From NCBI GenBank assembly GCA_003313425.1, contig NHZP01000059.1, positions 214,875 through 278,874 of the forward strand: 64,000 nt of DNA. Direction: 5' to 3'. The stretch is from Pseudopyrenochaeta lycopersici. Lineage: Eukaryota; Ascomycota; Dothideomycetes; Pleosporales; Pseudopyrenochaetaceae. This document shows, in pieces, positions 54,924 to 64,000 of this stretch (positions are counted from its first letter, which is position 1; each line of letters begins with the position of its first letter). Made by a program: the position numbers and the translations under genes. Below the pieces are notes generated by a model. It worked only from the letters and a program-made list of their open reading frames with translations. It did not search any database and was not told the DNA's origin.

Positions 54924-57900
54924 AGGTTTAATCTTAAATAAGTATATTTCCTGTATTAGAGCCTATACGTCTTAAAGCTCTTTAAATTTCTAATTCCAAA
55001 AGTCTACACCGTCCTATAGTTATATATTATTATAACTCCTCTTACGCTTTTATTATTCTAATCTACGAGGGGGATTACCTACAGTTTGTCTGCCCCTATT
55101 ACTGTTATTAATATTAGTGTCTGCATTAGTTAACTCGTAAGAAAACTAGCTTAGTAATTCTTCCTCGTTATTAAGTAATATTAGGTTATCTATATTATTA
55201 GTACATATTTCGCAGTGCGTATAGAGTTATACCCTTAGAGCTACATGCAGTATTCTTTAGAGTCTCTGTACGTCTACTCTTATTTCTTTTAGCCTTTACC
55301 TGCATACTTCTAAATTATATAGGACTATTACTAGTCTCGTTATCAGACATTCTAAGCCCCTCTTAATCTTCTTACACCTGTACCTTAGCGCTTCCTTAAT
55401 CTAATAGACTAACGCTGCTAGTAGCAGTTCTGCGCCCTTAATTTATACTTTTACTAGTTACTATCTTAGTTCTAGGCTCCTCCTACTTAATTATGCTAAT
55501 AAGCAGTCTTTATAGAATAGTGTTATTCTGCTTTAACAGGTTGCCTTTTATAGTACTCTAGTTAGAGGGGCTACAAATCCTAGCGTTATTATTCTAGGTT
55601 AATCTACGCTCTAGCACTGCTAATAGGCGGTCTAGACGTGCTTACTTGTAGAAGCATTCCTTATCTTAGAATACTTGCACTCTAGTTATATCCTTAGTTG
55701 CTATAATTGCTAGCTCTATTTAGGCTCCCTTATTCTTAATAGGGCAGAGGACTTAAGTATAATCTAGACTAACAGGTTCTTCTATACTGCCTGCCTGTGC
55801 CTTGTATAACTCCTTAGGGCGTGTCTTAGCGTCTGCTAGTAATAATACGCGCAGCGCCTTAAATAGTAGGCTTAAAGACACTTTATAACTTATAATAAGA
55901 GAGATACTTTAAATAGTAGTATCCCCGCCTTCGCCTAATACTACTAGAGTCTTAACACCTACGTCTAGTATTTCTATAGCAGGCTTATAGCTCGCCCTAG
56001 CGCTCTACTCTTAGCTAACCTTATGTCTAGGAGCATTCTCTTCCCTAACCTATATATTTAAGGGCACTTTATAGCTTATAATGTAAGGTTTATATTAATT
56101 AAAATCTAGTCTAGCAGTAATTTTATTATTAGCTAGTTGTTCTACTAATACCTAGCTTAACGTAATAGCATAGGCAAGGTAAGATATATCTATCTCTTCT
56201 ATTTATAGAATTAAGCTTATATAAGTATTAGGATTAATATAAAAAAAATCTTATTCCTACTTATTTAGATAAGCTTGTTAATATTAAGATAAGAGGGAAG
56301 GGTTTACTTACTATTTCCCTAGTTTCTCTATTTTCTATATTTAAAGTCTAGAGAGAGTTATAAAGAAAGTTATTATATATAAGATCTAGAATAGAGTTAA
56401 ATAGCTGCTTAATTACGTCTAAACTCTAGGAGAAAAGTAAAAGAGAGAAGGCTATAATATAATAAGCAGACTATAGTAGGCTTACGCATAACTTTATACT
56501 TTATCCTAGGCTTTAGGGTGCAAGGGAGCACGCTCTAAAAGCGTCCTGCTACGCTATCCTTAGCCGTCCTTAATAATACCTCTGCTAATTAATACCTCCC
56601 CTCTTATAACGCATAGAGGGCGCAGCTTAATTATTACTAGACGAGCCTTATTAGTGTTCTACTGCTAGGATCCTGCTACCGCTAGAGCATGCAAAAAGTA
56701 GTAATATATATATTGTAACACACTAAGTTACATAATGGCTGCTTAGCGGCTATAAGTACTTATATTAATTAGAAGTTATTACTATAAAGGGAGTTACTAG
56801 CCTTTTATAGTAGCTTAATATAGTTAAAGGGCTAAAGTCTGCCTTATATAATAACATAGCTGGGTAGCTAGGGTTAGTAAAGCGCCGTACTAGCGTAAAT
56901 TATTATAAGGGATAGTTATAGCTTTAATACAATTAATATATCTAAACTCGTGCCCTTAGTTAGGACTAGGCCTATATCTATTATAGGAGCGTAGATAAGT
57001 TAAGCTATTACGCAATTATAGGCTCTATTCTATAAATATCCTTTATCTAACGCCTTTTAAAGGATAACGTAAGACTGTTTATTATTAAGTAATTAGCTAT
57101 CCTACTAGAAGGAGTTAGGAACCTTAACGTAGATAAGTTTAAAGCAGGCGCATTTATATAGTAGTAATATAGGTAAGTAGCTACAGCAGCACAGCAAAAA
57201 CTAGATTATGTGCTCCCTTAGAGCCGCGAGCGACCGTGCGAGCATATAGCCTTACCCTAAAGATAGAGCAGGTTAAACAGTACTGCGTAACTAACGCAGT
57301 CTAGGCCTTAAGTCTAGTATGCTCCCTTAGTTGCGTTAATCTTAAGTAGAAAGAAATCTAGGCATAGATACTTATATAATAGTTTCTAGATTTATGCGGT
57401 AATATATTTGGCTAGATCTCCTATTATCTACATTAATGCATATTATTTATTTTAGGCGCTATTATTCCTCTACAGCTTATATAGCCTAGTGCTAGAATAA
57501 TAGTAATATAAAATAAATTAACTACGAAGCAAATCTAATTTATCTAGCTCTATGCGTTCCTTATAGACTTAGAGGCTCAGAGAATTCGTATAACATTAGT
57601 TATACGCGTAAGAAGGGGAATCTAGGGACGAAGGTTAAATAGGATATACTAGAAAGGGCGTTATTAACCTTAATATATAAGCAGAAGTTATTACACTTCT
57701 AGAATTAATATATACTCTTAAGCTGATCTCTAATTAACTAGTAGTTAAGGTAAGTTAGGCTATTACGTAGTAGTTAAATTAAGAAGCAGTAGTAGAAAGA
57801 TTAATTTAGGTTTAGTCTGTATAGAATAGCAAGCGCTAGCACAACCTAATTAAGGCTAAGGTTAATATAGCTACAGGAAATCCTAGTTGCTAGTAATTAG

Positions 57901-58289
57901 TTAATAACATTAATTAGCGAACAAGATTATTAACAGTACTACTTAATTAAGAAATAGGCTAGAAGCCTAATGTTCTTATACACAGTAGAAGAATTTAAGA
58001 GGAATATTAAGTCTATATGCGAATTATATCCTGTAAGCAGTAGAGCCTTCTCGCTAACGCAGTCCTTATCTATTATTTGATTATATTTATTATAATATAA
58101 TACTAATTTTAAAGTGTAATAGTGTCTATATACTTAGAAGCACCTATAGCATATAATAATTACTAGTGCATAGCAGAAATTAAGGTATAATTAGAGTAAG
58201 AGTTATTAGAAATTAAAGTACTTATAATTTTTCTGTTACAGGAGTTTTTCTGTTACATAAGGATTAAACGTTATTCTTATAACACTAAG
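54924..58289. repeat. RIP-degraded repeat, unassigned
   Basis: Saturated in TA words. I could not read a known transposon domain on either strand. Confidence 0.5.
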
Positions 58290-58560
58290 AGATATTAATA
58301 CTGTGCAGGAACAGAGGCCTCAGCCAACTTCTCCCTTTTGATAGTAGCCTTGCGCGCAGTGGAAACAACTGAGCATCTCGTGTTGGTTGAGATGGTGAGG
58401 TGCGGGGACGGGTAACGAGGTAGACAAGGGTGGATAGGCAACGGTGAATTGAATAATCGAGACTCTGTTGAAGCAGGACTTGACAGTACAGCGTGGGTGA
58501 TACTTGGTGGATTCAATGCCTCCCAAGGAGGTCCTATCTATCTACCTTTATACCTGGATT
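58290..58560. other. Short low-mutation island
   Basis: About 270 bp with normal CA/TG content between saturated flanks. Two overlapping minus-strand open stretches (58295-58516, 58320-58526) exist; neither resembles a known family. It may be an LTR, a gene fragment or inserted unique sequence. Confidence 0.4.
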
Positions 58561-61500
58561 TCCTAGCTAAGCCTACCTAATCCTAGCTGAGATACCCTCA
58601 GTAACTACGTTACTAAGTGCATCAGCACATACCTCCCCTACTTAAGAGCTTTACCCTATAAAGCTTAGCATCCTATTATAAGAGGTAAAATAAAAGAAAA
58701 TAATAAAGGAAAAAGGTTAACTTAACCTAAGATAGAATACAAATAACTACAAAGGAAAGAGATCTTAGACTGTCCCCTAACCTACACCTTATCTCCTTAT
58801 ATCTCTTACTCTTTATCCTCTGTCTCTTAAATTTACTTAACCTTTTAGCTCTAAATCTGCTAGCTGCGTTAAGTCCCCTTACTTCCCTCGCTCCTTCCTA
58901 GCTACTAAGTTAACTTCCCTGCAGGCCTAGTCGTTAGCAGTAGGTCCTCATAAAGCTTATCGTAGGTAACAGGAAGCCTAGTAGAGCAAGGAGCTAGCGG
59001 CGACATACTCACTAGAGAACTTAACAGGCTTAATAGCAAACCTGCTAACAAAGTTCTACTATAAGGGCGACAGGTGCTTAGAGACGCTGTTCGTAGGTTA
59101 AGCGCATTAGGCTAAGCTCGTTCCTCCTAGCTTAATTCGTTAAGGAGTTACAATAAGGCTGTATCCTTATTAACCTCTCTATTATAAACGTACTATTTAC
59201 TTATCTAAGCTAGGTGCTTTCCTTTATTAAAGAAGTAGGACTAAGAAGGAATATTACTATCTAATTAATACGCAGCTTCTTCGTATATCTTAATAATCCC
59301 CTAGTAACGTTTTACTATCCTTACAGTCTCTTTTTAGCTAGCTTAGATTTCTACTATAATATCTTTATAGGTACTTATATCTAGGTTAAAGATATCGTAT
59401 ATAGCGTCTTAAATAATAGGGTTATCCTACCTAATAAGGCTACCTACTACTTATAAGATAGGATAACTGTAAATAGGTTACGTAGCTCCTAAGAAAGGCT
59501 ATTTAATACCTCTATATTTATTTAGGTAACTAGAGGGCGTATATAGGGCCTTAGTAAGGTGCTAATAAGTAGTTATAATTAATTAGTAGCTGCCTATCTT
59601 AGGAACCTCTATAGTTTCTATATTATTATTAACTTTCACGTACTAGGGCAGTATAGTTTATTATTTAATAGTAGATAGTCTAGTTAAGCTATAAGGCAGG
59701 CGTAGATCTAAATTCCTTACCTTACCTTGTTTATATAGCTGCTTTATCTATTATATATTAGGCTACTTCTCCCTTAGTTCCTGTAAGAAGTGTATAGCAT
59801 TACTCTATAATTTAATTAGCCCTATGCTATTATCTTAACCTAAGTTCTTACGCTATTCTTAGTAACTATTAATAATATTATAGAAGCCTAGTAATATCTT
59901 AGTATAGTTGTGTTTATCCTTATTATTAAAAGAGACACTGCCTTAAATTATATCTACCCCGCGTCTAGAGTAAACTACCTAAGTAATATTAAGATTAACG
60001 TAGCAGAAGTAAGTCTTATTACCTAGTTTTATATATTTAGCGTAGTATAAGTACGAGATAAGGTAAGGCTCCCTTTAAATAGCCGCATAGATTAGGTAAT
60101 ATTTAAGATCTCCGCGGACTAGCTGCTGCGGCAATAAGTAATATATTATACGTCCCTAACTAAGGTTATCTTTACTACTAATCTAGCGAGTATAGTAGTC
60201 GTACATCTTAAAGCTTTTATTAATAATTTTAACTAGTTCCTTATCCTTCTAGATCTAGCTAAAGACGTCGCGGATAATACTCCCTGTTTATTTAAATTTA
60301 TTAATTAAAGGTTAAAGCTTTATCGTCCCTATAAATACTTTCTAGTTAATATTAGGTGCAGTCTAAACAGGCCTATATTAGTAGCTCTTAAGATCCTTAT
60401 AGGTGCGGCTACCTTAGTATAACTTTATAAAAAGAACTTATATAACTAAGTTAGCTTAATATTCTCTAATCTTATCTTTACAGAGGTATAAGATAAGTAA
60501 GACTTCCTAGATCTAGCAGTAGTTTATACTATAATAGAATACCTCTACGTAAGACGTAATATAGGTAGAGTAAAAGTAATAGATATAATTAGGATTAGGT
60601 ATATAGTTACCTTACTTATCTAATAGTTAACTATAGTTAACAGTTTTATAGTACTATTCCTCTAGAAGCTTAAACTACTTCTAGATCTTAACTTTCCTAT
60701 ATAGCTTTATTTATAAAAGTATCTTAGCTATAATAGATTCCTTATTCTTACACCTATAAGAAGTGTATAAGGCGAAAGCTAGAATAATAGAATCTTCTTA
60801 TCCTTTAATACTTTCTAGGATATCTAGGTTTACGTTAAGCGCTTTAAGCGTCCCTGCTTAGCTGTCTCTAAATTAAGTAGCTGCGCGAGTTTGCTTTAAG
60901 CTAATTAGTCTTAGAGCTAACAGCATTAATTATAATTAGTTACTTAGATATATAACATCTTTTCTTAAGGTTACACTAATATTATTTAATTAGATTAGTT
61001 CTGCCTCTAGATAAGAAGTAAGTTAAGGGGACTAGATAATCTTATTAATAGACGCGTGCTGTAAATATTAATAGCTCCCTATAAATTACGACTTACTTTA
61101 GAGTTACTAATACTTAATAGGTAACTGTACTCTTAGACTGCCTTAATAAGAGGACTAACTTAATTACCTACTTAATCTCGTAACTTTAATAGCGCGAATC
61201 TAAGAGATAATAAGCCTGCACGTATATATCTAGAGTCCTTATTTAATAAGCTATTAGTTATCCTTTATAACTATATTAGTGCGCGTCTTACTTAAGTGTT
61301 TAAGCTTCTTAAACTATTTTAGTACTCTTTTCTAGAATAGGTACTTATTATTATTCTTACGCGTACAAGTATAAACGTCTATATTACCTTTTTAAACCCT
61401 ATTCTTAGTAGCTAATACTCTTAAGTTCTTATTATCTTATAATTAAGTTATATAGGTAGGAATTATTTATAAGGTTACTTTTATATTACTAATATTAGTT

Positions 61501-62300
61501 ACGTTTACAAACTTATCTTAACGCCTTTTTAGATCTTAGAGTTGTAGAATAAGTTCTGTATTAAGGTACGGCGCGAGGTCTATAATCTTAACTCGTCGCA
61601 GGAGGAATATAAGGTTAGTAACGCCTAAATAGCTGTATATAACCGAACTTATATGTACACTAATAACCTAATTAAAAAGAGGCTTATGTAAGCTCTTAAG
61701 GTAGCTTATAGCTAATCGTAACTTATTACCTTACTTAGCTTAATAGTCTTTAATATCTTTAACTATAGGAAACTAGGCGTTAAACTAGTGCACACCTCTA
61801 AATTCAGCTATAAGGGCCGCGTTATTCTTAAATACCTAAGCAGCCGCACTAACTAGGTTAAGGAGTTTGTTAACGTATAAGCTGTAAGAGATTATCTACT
61901 TAGTTACTATAAGTTTCTAAACGTGTAATAGTTACTTAACTAGTTCCTCGTAGACGTCTTTAAACGTAGTCCTGCCCTTCTAAGGTACGACGTATTATCT
62001 GTAATTCTAGAAGTTAATACCGCAATTAGGCACACGCGTAATTTACTGCGTTAATTAAGGCTAGTTAGATATGTTTAAGTAAGTTACTAACTTATCTAAT
62101 AAGCCTAGAGTCTAAGGCGGCGGTAGAAGTTTTAGCACAATAGAGTATTAAGGTAGAGTGCCTAGTAGGTCCCTCCTAGAACCGCTTATAATTATTTACT
62201 TAGTTAAACTAGTTTATAAAATATAGTAGCGTCTAGTATGGGTTAATAGTTAGCTGCTAGCAAGATATTAATTAATAAAAAAGGGAAGTAACAAGCTTCG
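58561..62300 (-). pseudogene. RIP-degraded coding element of unknown family
   Basis: The minus strand keeps long protein-like frames broken only by TAA/TAG. From about 61040 down to about 60520 one frame reads LTSYLEAELI, LNNISVTLRKDVI, GTLKALNVNLDILESIKG, EDSIILAFALYTSYRCKNKE, LYRKVKI, FKLLEE, YYKTVNYS and GNYIPNPNYIYYFYSTYITS, with stops where Gln would fit. Other readable parts lie near 58750-59300 and 61500-62050. I recognise no reverse transcriptase, integrase or DDE core. It could be accessory sequence of the gypsy element to its right or a different transposon. Confidence 0.4.
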
Positions 62301-63389
62301 CAGGCAGGGTTTTTATCCTTTTATTACTGTACATTATTTCTTAACCTTACCTTTACCTACACTAATTACAACAGGTAATTTTTATTACTTTTTAACTATT
62401 TATTTTATTATTAGTAGGCGCAAATATAAAGTTAGCGCGTTAGCTACTTATAGAGTTTCCTAGGTCACGCTAGTCGCACCTAGGGCGGGTCCTAATTAGC
62501 TAACACCTACGCCAGGCATCTAAAATTCATATCTATAATAGCTTACTACCTGTTTATTTCCTATTATATCGTGAATATATAAGGTAATTTTACTTACTTA
62601 TATTACCTTCCCCTCCCTTACTTAGAGACTTTTAGCTGTCTCTTAGCCTATAATAGTTCGTCTTTAGATATTATATTAGATTTAGAATCTATAAATTCTT
62701 TAGAATACGCCTCTTTCTCTATTATTATTAACCTCTTTAGTATAACTTAGACAAATATATAGTTTAGGTAGGTTACTGCATCTAATATTATAACTAGGTC
62801 TTAATTAACTAATTTTCTAGATTTAAGGTTTCGCAGGCGACCTCCTTCTACTTCAGGCTCGTTATTACCTATTTTATCTTAAGACTAGTTAAACTAAGCT
62901 AGTAGCTCTTAAAAGAGGTGTACCTCTTCCTATAATAATAGTTCCTATAATTTTATTCTTCCTTAGTCTTTAGTAGCTATATTTAACAGGTCTCTCTAGA
63001 TAAATAGCTTTAAATAATAACCTAGCGTAGTATAGGTAAACCTTAATCTATTAAGGTCTTTAAGTCTGTAGGTACCTTAATCCTTAAATACTTCTAAGAT
63101 TTAATATAGACCTAACTATCTTATAGTTAGTTTTCTTAACCTAGACATATTAATCTTATGTATTAAATCCTATAGCAGGACTAAGTCTCTATCCTTTATC
63201 TCTTATTGTTTAATTTCTTTATAATTATCTTAGTATTCCTTTTTCGCTGCATATATTTACTTAGTTTTTATAACTGCCTCTTTAATAAGCTAGTCTCTAA
63301 GGTTAATCTGTATTACTTATACTATAAGAAGATGTTCTTTATTATAGATTTAGTAGAAGGGAAGTATCTGCTAAGTTAGTAAGGCTAGC
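62301..63389. repeat. RIP-degraded repeat next to the integrase
   Basis: Saturated sequence with a less mutated patch near 62400-62560. If the integrase at 63390-63980 is part of a minus-strand element, this is where its C-terminal part and 3' LTR should lie, but I cannot place the LTR. Confidence 0.4.
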
Positions 63390-63980
63390 TTAATTAGCAG
63401 GACTAGGTTTTGTCTAGTAATAAGTTAGAAGGCTAAATACCTAGTTTGTTCCTAGATTAATATCCTGTCCGCTAATAACATAGCTAGGAGATTCGTAACC
63501 TATAATCCTAGTAACTTATTAAGCGCATTTATAATTAGTTTATAACCTGCCTTTAACTTTACCTATTGCTTAAGGGTTATAAGCTAATAATTAGAACGCG
63601 CCTAATCTTATATATCTTAGCGAGGGCTATAACAACTTTAGTAAAATTAGGTCCTCTATCTACTATTAATTTCCTTATTATACTCTATCTACATATAATT
63701 TCTTTATAGATAAACTTTGTAATAGTTAAGAACTTATTATTAGGGATTACGCGACCTTTAACCTATCTAGATAGGTATTCCCTAGTAAGGACTAGAAATC
63801 TCTTTCTATTTTGCTCTAGCATGTATACTATATTAATTATAATTAATTCCTACAGCGCGTAACTATAGGTATTAGTAAGTATATCTACTATACGCCTTAG
63901 AAGATCTTAGTTAGTATTCTTTACAGGCTAATATTTAAAGCTTAACGTTACTGTATATCCTTTCTACTAATACCTTTATG
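63390..63980 (-). pseudogene. Gypsy integrase fragment, element running off the right edge
   Basis: The minus strand reads YMLEQNRKRFLVLTREYLSR, stop, VKGRVIPNNKFLTITKFIYK, then IRKLIVDRGPNFTKVVIALA and KIYKIRRVLIISL. This is the integrase core around the second catalytic Asp (family: SDRGxxF, here VDRGPNF). Stops fall at Trp/Gln/Arg positions. Protease and reverse transcriptase should lie beyond the window. Confidence 0.7.
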
Positions 63981-64000
63981 CTATTATGCTATACACGCCT

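Noticed and set aside
1..64000. CRISPR arrays, bacterial operons, rRNA genes
   Set aside because: None seen; tandem repeats present are LTR-internal or within transposons, and gene structure is fungal.

Overview
The window reads as a filamentous ascomycete (Pezizomycotina) chromosome segment. It has short spliced introns with GTAAGT-type donors, fungal-specific families (HET, PNP/NB-ARC NLR, F-box, NmrA-like), Ty3/gypsy, Ty1/copia and Pogo/Fot1-like transposons, and the footprint of repeat-induced point mutation (RIP). Long stretches are almost free of CpA/TpG and saturated in TpA, and premature stops sit where Trp or Gln would be expected. I cannot name the species.

Layout. 1-17.7 kb has normal base composition but is mostly a gene graveyard. 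One intact gene stands out: an NmrA-like/isoflavone-reductase-like oxidoreductase (2367-3395, one intron, 299 aa). Around it are relics of a Pogo/Fot1 transposase (about 4030-4955), an epoxide-hydrolase-like alpha/beta hydrolase (5210-6345), a HET-domain protein (7130-8914), an unrecognised gene (9630-10326), an F-box protein (10583-12244; one 554-codon frame with three stops), a TPR fragment (14138-14536) and a PNP/NB-ARC NLR (15577-17700).

17.7-45.1 kb is an AT-rich nested transposon block. A heavily mutated gypsy element on the + strand has been split by a 1,838-bp Pogo-like element (23845-25682, 43-bp TIRs, TA duplication) and then by a complete 7,032-bp chromodomain gypsy element (25963-32994, 389-bp LTRs, CCTAG duplication). 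Next come a complete 8.0-kb minus-strand gypsy element (34165-42182, 302-bp LTRs), a copia gag relic (about 42690-43790) and a solo LTR (44135-44513, GAAGT duplication). The chromodomain element carries a degraded antisense reading frame for a Cys/His-rich plus coiled-coil protein between pol and the 3' LTR; this is the most interesting feature of the window.

45.1-52.6 kb is a second normal-composition island. It holds a spliced but nonsense-containing gene (45554-45954), an intact gene for a small secreted beta/gamma-crystallin-like protein (47844-48368), a sugar-transporter fragment (49128-49419), a HET N-terminal fragment (50979-51242), LTR-like debris and palindromes. 52.6-64 kb is again RIP-degraded repeat. 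It includes a second, inverted solo LTR (54558-54923), a multi-kb degraded minus-strand coding region of unknown family (about 58.7-62.2 kb) and a gypsy integrase at the right edge.

Only two protein genes look intact. The rest records repeated insertion followed by C-to-T decay, with damage reaching multicopy non-self-recognition families (HET, NLR) as well as transposons. All calls rest on reading the sequence; no database search was run.
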